Below, piece by piece: positions 8,644 to 16,784 of a DNA stretch of 43,662 nt; the first letter of the stretch is position 1, and each line of letters starts with the position of its first letter. Source of the DNA: Bacteroidota bacterium (GTDB lineage Bacteria > Bacteroidota > Bacteroidia > Chitinophagales > Chitinophagaceae); NCBI GenBank assembly GCA_023417815.1, contig JAEZEI010000037.1, forward strand, positions 1 to 43,662, written 5' to 3'. The position numbers and the translations under genes are program-made. The notes under the pieces are model-generated. The model worked only from the letters and a program-made list of their open reading frames with translations, was not told the origin of the DNA and ran no database searches.

Positions 8644-10545
8644 TTACAAATACAACTGAATGATGAATAGAATGAATATGCCGATCACCATCAGCAATAC
8701 ATATGCGCCGATCTGCCCGCTTTGCAGCCAGCGAAGCTGGCGGGCGCTGTAGTTTACGAACTTACCTGTACCATTCACTATCCCATCGATCCCTTTTCTT
8801 TCCAGGATAGTTGATAAGAAACCGGAAAGAGAACGCAAAGGCCGAACGATAACAGCATCATACAACTCATCGACATACCACCTGTTCTCCAGCAATTTTG
8901 TGAATCCACCAGAGGTTCTGCTTTCTGAACTGTAGCTTTTATAAGCTCGTATCGCAAAGAATATCGCAATGATCGATAATGCAACAGACACTCCCATCAA
9001 CATATATTCTGTACTATGAGAAATTGCATGTGCATCACCGTGGGGCTGAATTACCGGTGAAAGGAAATCAGCCAGCCTATGTCCTCCTTCCATAAAAACA
9101 GCTGGTATACCTACCAATCCGCCCACAATTGAAAGTATTGCCAGAACAATGAGTGGAATTGTTATTGCCGCCGGGCTTTCATGCAGGTGATGCTTTTGTT
9201 CTTCTGTGCCCCTGAATGCTCCTGTAAATGTCATTGCATATAAGCGGAACATATAAAAAGCTGTCATAGCAGCGCCCAATACTCCCAGCCCCCATAAAAC
9301 AGGGTTTTTCAGGAAGGCCGAAGCAAGAATTTCATCTTTTGAGAAGAATCCTGAAAGTGGCGGAATTCCTGCTATTGCGATACATCCAATGAGCATTGTA
9401 AGGTGGGTGACCTTCATATACTTCCTGAGACCTCCCATATTGCGCATATCCTGTTCGCCACCGGTAGCATGGATCACGCTACCTGCGCCAAGAAATAAAA
9501 GTGCCTTAAAAAAAGCATGGGTCATTACATGGAACACTGCCGCAGTGTATGCGCCAACACCGAGTGCCAAAAACATATAACCCAACTGGCTCACGGTAGA
9601 ATATGCAAGAACTTTTTTGATATCATTTTGCCTGAGGGCAATACTGGCTGCAAGCAGCAGGGTCGCCAGGCCGATGATGCTGATAATAGTAAGCGTTAAC
9701 GGCGCCAAGGAGAACAAAACGTTAGACCGCGCGATCATATAAATACCCGCAGTAACCATGGTTGCAGCATGGATAAGGGCGCTTACGGGTGTCGGACCTG
9801 CCATGGCATCAGGAAGCCATGTATATAAAGGAAGCTGTGCACTTTTGCCGGTTGCTCCCAGGAACAGCAGGAGCGTTATACCTGTAATATCCGTTTCGTT
9901 CAGCGCATCCAGGCCATTACCGGAAAATAATTCACTGAAAGTTGCAGTTCCTGTTTTGCTTATAAGCCAGAATACAGCCAGTAAAAATCCAAGGTCACCG
10001 ATCCTGTTCATGATAAAGGCTTTATTTGCAGCCTTTGTATATTCTTTGTTCCTGAACCAGTAACCGATAAGAAGATAAGAACAAAGGCCCACGCCTTCCC
10101 ATCCAATGAACATGATCACAAAGTTGCCCCCCATTACAAGCAGGAGCATGGAGAAAACGAACAGGTTCAGGTAGCTGAAGTATTTTGAGAAATCCTTTGA
10201 GGATTCATCATGCATATATGATGTAGAATATACATGAATAAGGAAGCCAACGCCGGTTATGATAAGAAGGAAGAGTGAGGTGAGTTGATCCACCTGGAAG
10301 TCAAATCCAATATTTATATCACCTGCGGTGATCATGTCGAAATAATGCTGATACCCGGTATCGCCATTGCGCACTTCAAGAAAGGCAAGAAGAGAAAGGA
10401 TGAAGGATGCGAGTACCGTTGTGCTGCCTAATGTTCCGGCCACACCTTTGGATAGTGTATTTCTTCCTAACCCGAGGATAAGAAATCCTGCAAGCGGTAG
10501 CACCGGGATTAGCCATATCAGTTCAAAAATATTCTGCATAAGCAT
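8644..10545 (-). CDS. nuoL: NADH-quinone oxidoreductase subunit L
   Basis: The 633-residue protein is the largest membrane-arm subunit (E. coli 613). Glu150, in Gly-Trp-Glu-Gly-Val-Gly-Leu, and Lys234, in Ala-Thr-Gly-Lys-Ser-Ala-Gln, are the conserved proton-channel residues. The Trp-Leu-Pro-Asp-Ala-Met-Ala-Gly-Pro-Thr-Pro-Val segment is a hallmark of NuoL. The C-terminal 150 residues hold a charged loop and a terminal helix, consistent with the long lateral helix and final anchor of NuoL. It is the distal proton pump of complex I. The gene is 15 bases after nuoK. Confidence 0.97.
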   Translation of the reverse strand: MLMQNIFELIWLIPVLPLAGFLILGLGRNTLSKGVAGTLGSTTVLASFILSLLAFLEVRNGDTGYQHYFDMITAGDINIGFDFQVDQLTSLFLLIITGVGFLIHVYSTSYMHDESSKDFSKYFSYLNLFVFSMLLLVMGGNFVIMFIGWEGVGLCSYLLIGYWFRNKEYTKAANKAFIMNRIGDLGFLLAVFWLISKTGTATFSELFSGNGLDALNETDITGITLLLFLGATGKSAQLPLYTWLPDAMAGPTPVSALIHAATMVTAGIYMIARSNVLFSLAPLTLTIISIIGLATLLLAASIALRQNDIKKVLAYSTVSQLGYMFLALGVGAYTAAVFHVMTHAFFKALLFLGAGSVIHATGGEQDMRNMGGLRKYMKVTHLTMLIGCIAIAGIPPLSGFFSKDEILASAFLKNPVLWGLGVLGAAMTAFYMFRLYAMTFTGAFRGTEEQKHHLHESPAAITIPLIVLAILSIVGGLVGIPAVFMEGGHRLADFLSPVIQPHGDAHAISHSTEYMLMGVSVALSIIAIFFAIRAYKSYSSESRTSGGFTKLLENRWYVDELYDAVIVRPLRSLSGFLSTILERKGIDGIVNGTGKFVNYSARQLRWLQSGQIGAYVLLMVIGIFILFIIQLYL

Positions 10546-10560
10546 TGGCGTGGATAGCCC

Positions 10561-10893
10561 TTAGTTCTTTAATCTGTTTAGGAAATTGATATCTGTTGAA
10601 TGTGTATTCCTGAAAAGCATAACTATGATAGCCAGTCCTACAGTTACCTCTGCTGCTGCCACTACCATTATGAAGAATACAAAGATCTGGGCATCACTGG
10701 CAAAGGTTGGCAATGCTTTGGCTGCAGGGCTCGCTGCATGCATCTTTGAAAATGCTACCAGCAACAGGTTTACTGAATTCAGCATCAGTTCAATGCACAT
10801 AAAAATGATGATCACATTCCTGCGCACAAGAACACCTGTAACACCTATGGCAAATAAAAGAAGCGATAAAGCTATATAGGCCTTAATATCCAT
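10561..10893 (-). CDS. nuoK: NADH-quinone oxidoreductase subunit K
   Basis: The 110-residue protein has three membrane helices. Glu35, in Phe-Met-Cys-Ile-Glu-Leu-Met-Leu-Asn, and Glu82, in Ala-Ala-Ala-Glu-Val, match the two membrane glutamates that carry protons in NuoK (Glu36 and Glu72 in E. coli). A roughly ten-residue insertion (about 52-63) in the loop between helices two and three explains both the extra length and the shifted second Glu. In most nuo operons nuoJ precedes nuoK directly; here an unrelated secreted-protein gene lies between them, ending 2 bases before this start codon. Confidence 0.95.
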   Translation of the reverse strand: MDIKAYIALSLLLFAIGVTGVLVRRNVIIIFMCIELMLNSVNLLLVAFSKMHAASPAAKALPTFASDAQIFVFFIMVVAAAEVTVGLAIIVMLFRNTHSTDINFLNRLKN

Positions 10894-10895
10894 TT

Positions 10896-11474
10896 TTACA
10901 ATTTCACATACAGGCCAACTCCAATTGTTGATGAAGCAGGGGCCACTGAAAAAATATCTTCGATTTTATTACGAACCACTCCGTTGAAAATATCAACCGC
11001 TTTATAGGAAGCTTTCTTGGTAATGATCTTTGTGACCACACCTGTTGCAACGGATGTAAGCGCAGGGAACAACATTGCCTTTACCGTTCCATTATTGAAT
11101 TTATCCTCATTCACTATTCCTCTCACGGTGCTGTAGGTAGCTACGGCAGTACCTGTCGCGGCAAGTACCTTGAACACAACAAGACCGGTCTTATAGGTCT
11201 TATAAAGTTTATTTACCTGCTGAACTCCCTTTGAATCGAATATGTCTCCAAGTATTTCAACACCTTTTAATTTTTCACCCAGGATCCCCACTTTGTTTAT
11301 CTGGAAGTTTCCCAGCTTAAACTTAGGGCTGAAACCCTTTTCAACGCGAAGCACCTTGCTTTTCCCCAGTATATCCTTCAGGTCGAAAGGAATATCCTCC
11401 AAAGTGATCTGGGCTTTTGCCGAACCAATTCCCACAACAAAAAGAAACGCAAGGATCTTTAAACTCTTTATCAT
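10896..11474 (-). CDS. Unknown secreted or envelope protein inside the nuo operon
   Basis: I do not recognise this 192-residue protein. The start at 11474 is preferred over an in-frame start 45 bases further upstream, because it begins directly with a signal peptide (Met-Ile-Lys-Ser-Leu-Lys, a hydrophobic core, then Ser-Ala-Lys-Ala before Gln22) and does not overlap nuoJ. The mature protein has a basic, beta-like N-terminal half with Gly-Asn-Phe-Gln-Ile-Asn and Gly-Val-Glu-Ile-Leu-Gly repeats. Two moderately hydrophobic segments follow at about 96-113 and 132-150. The end reads Gly-Val-Gly-Leu-Tyr-Val-Lys-Leu, like an outer-membrane strand. It has no cysteine and no cofactor motif. It sits 10 bases after nuoJ and 2 bases before nuoK, so it must share the nuo transcript. 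It could be a lineage-specific insertion with no role in complex I, or an envelope partner or assembly factor; the sequence alone does not decide. Confidence 0.75.
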   Translation of the reverse strand: MIKSLKILAFLFVVGIGSAKAQITLEDIPFDLKDILGKSKVLRVEKGFSPKFKLGNFQINKVGILGEKLKGVEILGDIFDSKGVQQVNKLYKTYKTGLVVFKVLAATGTAVATYSTVRGIVNEDKFNNGTVKAMLFPALTSVATGVVTKIITKKASYKAVDIFNGVVRNKIEDIFSVAPASSTIGVGLYVKL

Positions 11475-11484
11475 TTTGAACGGT

Positions 11485-11982
11485 TTAATCTTTCTTACCC
11501 AATACCACAGCTCCAACAATAGCGCTCAGGAAAAGAATGCTGCTTATTTCGAAAGGCAGAACATAATTGCTGAACAGGTTCTTTCCAAGTGCCGCGATAA
11601 GCCCTTCTTCACCACTGCCCACCTGCACCGGCATTTCAATATCTATCTTATTTATAGTTGAAAGTATGATGAGCAGTAAACAACCAGCAGAAACAATACC
11701 TATCAACTGCAACCTGTAGTTCTTGACCGGTTCCTGTTCTGCATTTAGATTCATAAGCATGACCACGAACAGGAAAAGCACCATGATCGCCCCAGCATAA
11801 ACGATAATGTTCACTACCGCCAGGAACTGCGCATTCAGCATCACATAATGTCCTGAAATGGCAAAGAACACCACGATCAGCCACAGTATGCTGTGCACCG
11901 GGTTCTTGCTAAGCACCATCATCACGGCACCACCCACAGCCATGAGTGATAATAAAATAAAGAATAATACAGTTAGGGACAT
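11485..11982 (-). CDS. nuoJ: NADH-quinone oxidoreductase subunit J
   Basis: The 165-residue protein has five predicted membrane helices. The helix reading Ile-Val-Tyr-Ala-Gly-Ala-Ile-Met-Val-Leu-Phe-Leu-Phe-Val-Val is the most conserved part of NuoJ (the third helix, whose pi-bulge helps couple quinone chemistry to pumping). Its short conserved start and the Asn-Pro-Val-His-Ser segment also fit. It is a membrane-arm subunit, 5 bases after nuoI. The C-terminal helix ends in a short Gly-Lys-Lys-Asp tail, somewhat shorter than the E. coli protein (184). Confidence 0.94.
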   Translation of the reverse strand: MSLTVLFFILLSLMAVGGAVMMVLSKNPVHSILWLIVVFFAISGHYVMLNAQFLAVVNIIVYAGAIMVLFLFVVMLMNLNAEQEPVKNYRLQLIGIVSAGCLLLIILSTINKIDIEMPVQVGSGEEGLIAALGKNLFSNYVLPFEISSILFLSAIVGAVVLGKKD

Positions 11983-11987
11983 CTCGG

Positions 11988-12545
11988 TCAGTTAACAGAC
12001 TGGTCCTTCTTTGCACGGTTGCCCAGCGCCTTCTTATAAGCTTCGGGATCCTGCTTTGGATGAGGGATCAGTAATTCCTGTTTATTATAGATAAATTGTT
12101 TACGCTGGTAATCTGCCGGGGTGAAGGTTTCACTGAGATAGATGGCATCCTTGGGGCAGGCCTCTTCGCAAAGACCGCAGAATATGCACCGGAGCATATT
12201 TATCTCGTACCTCGCGGCATATTTTTCTTCGCGGTACAGATGTTCCTCGCCCGGCTGTCTTTCAGCGGCTTCCATCGTAATAGCTTCAGCAGGGCATGCT
12301 ACTGCACATAATCCACAGGCAGTACAGTTTTCCCTGCCTTCTGCATCACGATTAAGAATGTGAAGTCCCCTGAAAACAGGGCTGAAAGGTCTTTTCTTTT
12401 CAGGATAATTTATGGTGGGCCGCTTCTTGAAAAGATGGCTGAAGGTGATCAGCATACCTTTTAAGATCGCGGGCAGGTACAGGCGTTCCCACCAGCTCAT
12501 TTCTCTCCTGTTTACTGCCTGTGCTCTGTTTGTTAATGGTTGCAT
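11988..12545 (-). CDS. nuoI: NADH-quinone oxidoreductase subunit I, two [4Fe-4S] clusters
   Basis: The 185-residue protein carries two ferredoxin motifs: Cys74, 77, 80 and 84, and Cys120, 123, 126 and 130, each as CxxCxxCxxxCP. They bind clusters N6a and N6b, which pass electrons from NuoG to NuoB at the quinone end of complex I. An amphipathic N-terminal helix (about 22-40) anchors the subunit to the membrane arm. A 52-base gap separates it from nuoH, the second largest gap after nuoG-nuoF among the nuo genes apart from the region upstream of nuoB, and it contains a good Bacteroidota-type promoter at 12559-12592. Confidence 0.96.
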   Translation of the reverse strand: MQPLTNRAQAVNRREMSWWERLYLPAILKGMLITFSHLFKKRPTINYPEKKRPFSPVFRGLHILNRDAEGRENCTACGLCAVACPAEAITMEAAERQPGEEHLYREEKYAARYEINMLRCIFCGLCEEACPKDAIYLSETFTPADYQRKQFIYNKQELLIPHPKQDPEAYKKALGNRAKKDQSVN

Positions 12546-12558
12546 TTTAAAAGGTTTG

Positions 12559-12592
12559 CAAAAATAACGGTTTAATGTTCTAACGCTTCAAA
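12559..12592 (-). promoter_or_regulatory. internal promoter before nuoI (-33 TTTG, -7 TATTTTTG)
   Basis: On the minus strand TTTG (12592-12589) and TATTTTTG (12566-12559) are 22 bases apart, fitting the Bacteroidota TTTG-N17-23-TAnnTTTG arrangement. The -7 box ends 13 bases before the nuoI start codon, so transcripts from it would have a very short leader. It could boost expression of the distal genes nuoI to nuoN. Confidence 0.5.
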
Positions 12593-12597
12593 GCTTG

Positions 12598-13629
12598 CTA
12601 CTTAAAGTATAATATCGCCGCCCCGGTTGCAAGCATGTTCGCCAGTGCCAGCGGAATAAGTATCCTCCATCCCAGGTGCATAAGCTGATCATACCGGAAA
12701 CGTGGAATGGTCCAACGTACCCAGATGAACAGGAAAAGGAAGAATCCGATCTTAAGCATAAGCGCTGCAACGCCAACAAGTGCGGCAATATTAGTCGACA
12801 ATTGTGATTCATCAACAAATGGCATGTCGTAGCCTCCAAAGAAAAGTGAAGCCATTACTGCACTGCTGATGAACATATTAATGTATTCTGCAAAAAGATA
12901 GAACCCAAGCTTCATGCTTGAATATTCGGTGTGGTAACCACCAATAAGTTCGTTCTCGGCCTCCGGAAGATCAAAAGGCGTGCGGTTACATTCCGCAAAG
13001 GAACAAACCAGGAAAATAAAGAACCCAAGTGGCTGATAAACAACGTTCCACCAGTTTCCTGTTTGTTGCTGAACAACCATTTCCTTAATACTAAGAGTTC
13101 CGGTAACCATTAAAAGCGCGATCAGTGATATACCAAGAGCAAGTTCATAACTAATGATCTGAGAAGCCGCCCTAAGGCCGCCCATAAGCGAGAACTTATT
13201 ATTACTTGCCCAGCTCCCAATCATTATTCCATAAACACCCATGCTTACCACCCCGAAAATGTAAAGTATGCCAATATTAAGATCTGCGATCTGCAGTGAT
13301 ATTTCCCTTCCGAACAAAACGATCTTATCACCCCAGGGAATCACAGCGCTGGCCATTATTGCTGTCAACATCGCCAGTCCCGGCCCAAGTACAAAAAGAA
13401 ATTTTGAAGAGAAATTCGGAATTATCTCTTCTTTGAAGAAAAGTTTCAGGCCATCGGCCAGCGGCTGAAGAATACCAAACGGCCCGGCCCTGTTCGGTCC
13501 GCGCCTATCTTGCAGGAAGCCGGCTATTTTTCTTTCAGCAAAAGTTGTATACATCGCGATCACGAGAGAAGCCGAGACAACCACCACGATCAAAACAAGT
13601 TTTTCTATAAGCAGGGGAACGTCGAACAT
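12598..13629 (-). CDS. nuoH: NADH-quinone oxidoreductase subunit H
   Basis: The 343-residue polytopic protein contains the near-invariant NuoH segment at about 31-60: Ala-Glu-Arg-Lys-Ile, then Gln-Asp-Arg-Arg-Gly-Pro-Asn-Arg, then Gly-Pro-Phe-Gly-Ile-Leu-Gln-Pro-Leu-Ala-Asp. Further on are Arg-Thr-Pro-Phe-Asp-Leu-Pro-Glu-Ala-Glu-Asn-Glu, which lies at the quinone cavity, and Trp-Val-Arg-Trp-Thr-Ile-Pro-Arg-Phe-Arg-Tyr-Asp-Gln near the end. It forms the quinone chamber and the first proton path next to NuoB and NuoD. It lies 4 bases after nuoG. Confidence 0.97.
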   Translation of the reverse strand: MFDVPLLIEKLVLIVVVVSASLVIAMYTTFAERKIAGFLQDRRGPNRAGPFGILQPLADGLKLFFKEEIIPNFSSKFLFVLGPGLAMLTAIMASAVIPWGDKIVLFGREISLQIADLNIGILYIFGVVSMGVYGIMIGSWASNNKFSLMGGLRAASQIISYELALGISLIALLMVTGTLSIKEMVVQQQTGNWWNVVYQPLGFFIFLVCSFAECNRTPFDLPEAENELIGGYHTEYSSMKLGFYLFAEYINMFISSAVMASLFFGGYDMPFVDESQLSTNIAALVGVAALMLKIGFFLFLFIWVRWTIPRFRYDQLMHLGWRILIPLALANMLATGAAILYFK

Positions 13630-13633
13630 GTTA

Positions 13634-14839
13634 TCAGTTTGTAAGGTCTTTTGATCTTTCTTCCATTAGTTTTTTATTATGCTCTTCCGCATTCCCCAGG
13701 TCGGCGGGAGGATTCTCAATAAGGTTTGCCTCTGTAAAATCGTTCCCTACAGCTGGTCGTGGAATCGTACTTAATTCAAGATCCGGGTCATTCACTTCGC
13801 TAACGCTATGAATATCCATGAGTAATTTTGGCTTCAGCCCGTCCATCACATGCGTAATGGTTTCTTTCGGCACTTCCAGTTCGCGGTATTTATTTGCGCT
13901 GATAACAGAATGCCTGCTAATTGAGGTAAGCCCTTCAATTGTCCAGTCCGAGGTTTTTTTCTTTTCGAACCTGCATGTATTACAGATCCACCCGGGTTTA
14001 CCGTCGAAGCTCTGAACCTCACCCCATTGATCTTTCCGGGATGTAACCCTGTAAACTTCTTCTCCCCTCATCCAGAGTGTAACCTTTCCACAGCATTTTG
14101 GATTTTCGCAATTACGGTGCGCATCCATAGGTTTGGTGAACCATACCCTGTTCTTAAAACGGAATGTGCGGTCAGTGAGCGCTCCCACCGGGCATACATC
14201 GATCATATTACCGCTGAAATCATTATTAATGGCACGGGATATATATGTAGAGATAGCCGCATGGTCGCCCCTGTCCAATATGCCATGAACACGCTGTTCA
14301 GTGATCTGGTCGGCCACATAGGTACAACGGTAGCAGAGGATGCACCTTGTCATGTGCAATTGAATGTAGGGACCGATATCTTCACGCACAAAGGTTCTTC
14401 TTGCAAATTCATACCTGGTACCGGCCTTACCATGATCGTAGCTTAGGTCCTGCAGGTGGCATTCACCTGCCTGGTCGCAAATAGGACAATCCAGCGGGTG
14501 ATTGATCAACAAAAATTCAACCACCCCATTCCGCGCATCTATCACCTTTTCGCTGGTGATATTCTTCACGATCATGCCATCCATAACAGTGGTTCTGCAG
14601 CTGGCCACAAGCTTTGGCATAGGCCTCGGATCAGCAGTTGACCCTGCTGCTACTTCAACCAGGCAGGTGCGGCATTTACCACCGCTTCCTTCAAGCTTGG
14701 AATAATAGCACATTGCCGGTGGAGTAACATCTCCCCCGATAATGCGTGCTGCATTAAGTATGGTCGTACCTGGTGCCACATCGATGGTTATTCCATCGAT
14801 GGTGACCTTGAAGGTGGAAGTTTGTTTCTTTTCGTCCAT
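13634..14839 (-). CDS. nuoG: NADH-quinone oxidoreductase subunit G, short form without the molybdopterin-like domain
   Basis: The 401-residue protein is less than half of E. coli NuoG (about 908). The iron-sulphur part is complete: a [2Fe-2S] site at Cys44, 56, 59 and 81; a His-Cys3 [4Fe-4S] site at His114 and Cys118, 121 and 127; and a [4Fe-4S] site at Cys166, 169, 172 and 216. A further cysteine group (Cys244, 249 and 250, with two more in Trp-Ile-Cys-Asn-Thr-Cys near residue 288) resembles the start of the next cluster domain. After that the sequence becomes polar and low in structure; the molybdopterin-oxidoreductase-like region is absent. The end at Asp-Leu-Thr-Asn is a normal stop 4 bases before nuoH, so this is a short form and not a frameshift. 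Short NuoG versions occur in Bacteroidota. It carries electrons from NuoF to NuoI. Confidence 0.93.
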   Translation of the reverse strand: MDEKKQTSTFKVTIDGITIDVAPGTTILNAARIIGGDVTPPAMCYYSKLEGSGGKCRTCLVEVAAGSTADPRPMPKLVASCRTTVMDGMIVKNITSEKVIDARNGVVEFLLINHPLDCPICDQAGECHLQDLSYDHGKAGTRYEFARRTFVREDIGPYIQLHMTRCILCYRCTYVADQITEQRVHGILDRGDHAAISTYISRAINNDFSGNMIDVCPVGALTDRTFRFKNRVWFTKPMDAHRNCENPKCCGKVTLWMRGEEVYRVTSRKDQWGEVQSFDGKPGWICNTCRFEKKKTSDWTIEGLTSISRHSVISANKYRELEVPKETITHVMDGLKPKLLMDIHSVSEVNDPDLELSTIPRPAVGNDFTEANLIENPPADLGNAEEHNKKLMEERSKDLTN

Positions 14840-14909
14840 ATAACTCCTATTTCACGCAAGGCCGACAAATAAAGCCGGGCCCCAAAGATTTATTTATTAT
14901 AATCCATTT

Positions 14910-16259
14910 TCAAGCCGGTACATGTATTGGATCTGAATAATGTCTCAGCCCGTAATTTTTTGACAAACACTCCTGCGGATTCAGCACATGCCATTGGAAT
15001 TCATCCCTGAAATGCCTTATGGCTGCAGCAACCGGCCATGCAGCTGCATCGCCCAGCGGACAGATCGTATTCCCTTCGATCTTTCTCTGGATATCCCACA
15101 ACAGGTCTATATCACTCATCTTTCCCTTACCGTTCTCGATATTCCACAGGATCTTTTCCATCCAGCCGGTACCTTCACGACAAGGCGAACATTGCCCGCA
15201 ACTTTCATGGCGATAAAAGCGCGCAAGTGTGTAGGTATGTTTTACCACGCACTGGTCTTCATCAAGAACAATAAAACCACCGGAACCCATCATTGTACCG
15301 GTTGCAAACCCACCATCACTAAGACTCTCGTAATTCATCATCCGCTTCTCACCTTTAGCTGTAGTGAGGAGAAGATTTGCAGGAAGGATAGGTACAGAAG
15401 AACCTCCGGGAATGCATGCCTTCAGCTTTTTGCCATTTGGAATTCCTCCGCAATATTCATCGCTATAAATGAATTCCTCAACGGAGATTGTCATATCGAT
15501 CTCATATACTCCCGGGCGGTTGATATTTCCGCAGGCAGAGATCAGTTTGGTTCCTGTGGATTTGCCCACCCCGATCTTTGAATATTCCTCACCTCCAAGA
15601 TTAATAATGGGAACAACTGCCGCAATGGTTTCAACATTATTCACAACGGTAGGACAATCATACAATCCTTTTACGGCAGGGAATGGAGGTTTGATCCGCG
15701 GATTACCTCTCTTTCCTTCCAGGCTTTCAAGCAGGGCAGTTTCTTCACCACAGATATATGCACCTGCTCCACGGTGAACATAGATCTCGCAATCGAACCC
15801 TGACCCTTTTATGTTCTTTCCTAACCATCCATTCAGACGTGCTTCTTCAATAGCCTGGTCTAGTATTTCTGTGATCCAGTGATATTCTCCTCTTATGTAT
15901 ATGTAGGAAGTATTGCTTCCCAAAGCGAAGGAAGAAACGATCATTCCTTCGATCAGGAGATGAGGAATGAATTCCATCAGGTACCTGTCCTTGAACGTTC
16001 CAGGTTCGCTTTCGTCTGCATTGCACACAAGGTAACGAGGTACTCCTTCCGGTTTTGCGAGGAAGCTCCATTTCATCCCTGTAGGAAACCCTGCACCTCC
16101 CCGGCCCCGTAAACCGCTTTTCTTTACTTCCTCAACTATATCTGCCGGAGCCATTCCAAGTGCCTTTTCAACACTGGCATAGCCACCTTCCCTTCGATAA
16201 ACATCGTAGTGCCTTATTCCTTCAACATGAGCCTTCTCCAATAACAGTTTTCTAGACAT
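14910..16259 (-). CDS. nuoF: NADH-quinone oxidoreductase subunit F, NADH- and FMN-binding
   Basis: The 449-residue protein matches the family length (445 in E. coli). The Gly-rich motif Leu-Arg-Gly-Arg-Gly-Gly-Ala-Gly-Phe-Pro-Thr-Gly at about 50-61 binds NADH. The Gly-Ala-Gly-Ala-Tyr-Ile-Cys-Gly-Glu-Glu-Thr-Ala-Leu segment at about 166-178 contributes to FMN binding. A [4Fe-4S] site is formed by Glu-Ser-Cys-Gly-Gln-Cys-Ser-Pro-Cys-Arg-Glu-Gly and the later Thr-Ile-Cys-Pro-Leu-Gly. It takes electrons from NADH and passes them to NuoG. A 70-base gap follows before nuoG, with a GC-rich GGGCCC core but no clear promoter. Confidence 0.97.
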   Translation of the reverse strand: MSRKLLLEKAHVEGIRHYDVYRREGGYASVEKALGMAPADIVEEVKKSGLRGRGGAGFPTGMKWSFLAKPEGVPRYLVCNADESEPGTFKDRYLMEFIPHLLIEGMIVSSFALGSNTSYIYIRGEYHWITEILDQAIEEARLNGWLGKNIKGSGFDCEIYVHRGAGAYICGEETALLESLEGKRGNPRIKPPFPAVKGLYDCPTVVNNVETIAAVVPIINLGGEEYSKIGVGKSTGTKLISACGNINRPGVYEIDMTISVEEFIYSDEYCGGIPNGKKLKACIPGGSSVPILPANLLLTTAKGEKRMMNYESLSDGGFATGTMMGSGGFIVLDEDQCVVKHTYTLARFYRHESCGQCSPCREGTGWMEKILWNIENGKGKMSDIDLLWDIQRKIEGNTICPLGDAAAWPVAAAIRHFRDEFQWHVLNPQECLSKNYGLRHYSDPIHVPA

Positions 16260-16271
16260 CCTGCTTTATTA

Positions 16272-16772
16272 TCAGTTATTTTCAGCTGCATTTCTGCGGC
16301 ATTCTTCAATGATCATGTCAACCTTTTCATGGGTGAGATGTTCTTTATATATCTTTCCCATCTGCATCATCGGTGCATATCCACATGCGCCAAGACATTC
16401 CACCGTTTTCAAAGTGAACATGCCATCGGCTGTTGTTTCGCCCGATTTTATTCCAAGTTTTTCCCCGATATAATTTATTATTTCATCGCTGCCATTAAGC
16501 ATACAGGGACCGGTCTGGCAAACTTCGAACATGAATTTGCCTACAGGTTTAAGATTGTACATGCTGTAAAAGCTTGCAACCTCATATACTTCTATGGGTT
16601 CAAGCTTAAGCAGCGAAGCAACATAATCCATAACCGGAACGTCAAGCCAGCCATACTGTTGCTGGGCAAGGTGCAATACCGGCAGCAATGCGCTTTTTTG
16701 TTTTCCTTCTGGATAGCGGGCCACCAGCCGGTGAAATTCCGCGAGTCTTTCCGGAGTGAATGAAATTTCCAT
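16272..16772 (-). CDS. nuoE: NADH-quinone oxidoreductase subunit E, [2Fe-2S]
   Basis: The 166-residue protein has the thioredoxin-like fold of the 24-kDa subunit. Its [2Fe-2S] ligands Cys85, Cys90, Cys126 and Cys130 are in Val-Cys-Gln-Thr-Gly-Pro-Cys and Glu-Cys-Leu-Gly-Ala-Cys-Gly. The Ala-Ser-Phe-Tyr-Ser-Met-Tyr motif before the first pair is typical. It holds cluster N1a in the NADH dehydrogenase module with NuoF and NuoG. It lies 12 bases after nuoD and 12 bases before nuoF. Confidence 0.97.
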   Translation of the reverse strand: MEISFTPERLAEFHRLVARYPEGKQKSALLPVLHLAQQQYGWLDVPVMDYVASLLKLEPIEVYEVASFYSMYNLKPVGKFMFEVCQTGPCMLNGSDEIINYIGEKLGIKSGETTADGMFTLKTVECLGACGYAPMMQMGKIYKEHLTHEKVDMIIEECRRNAAENN

Positions 16773-16784
16773 AATCAGTTTCTT

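Noticed and set aside
14027..15581. Long plus-strand frames (139 and 197 codons) opposite nuoG and nuoF
   Set aside because: They are antisense to strongly conserved complex I genes, have no recognisable domains or starts, and reflect the codon structure of the real genes.
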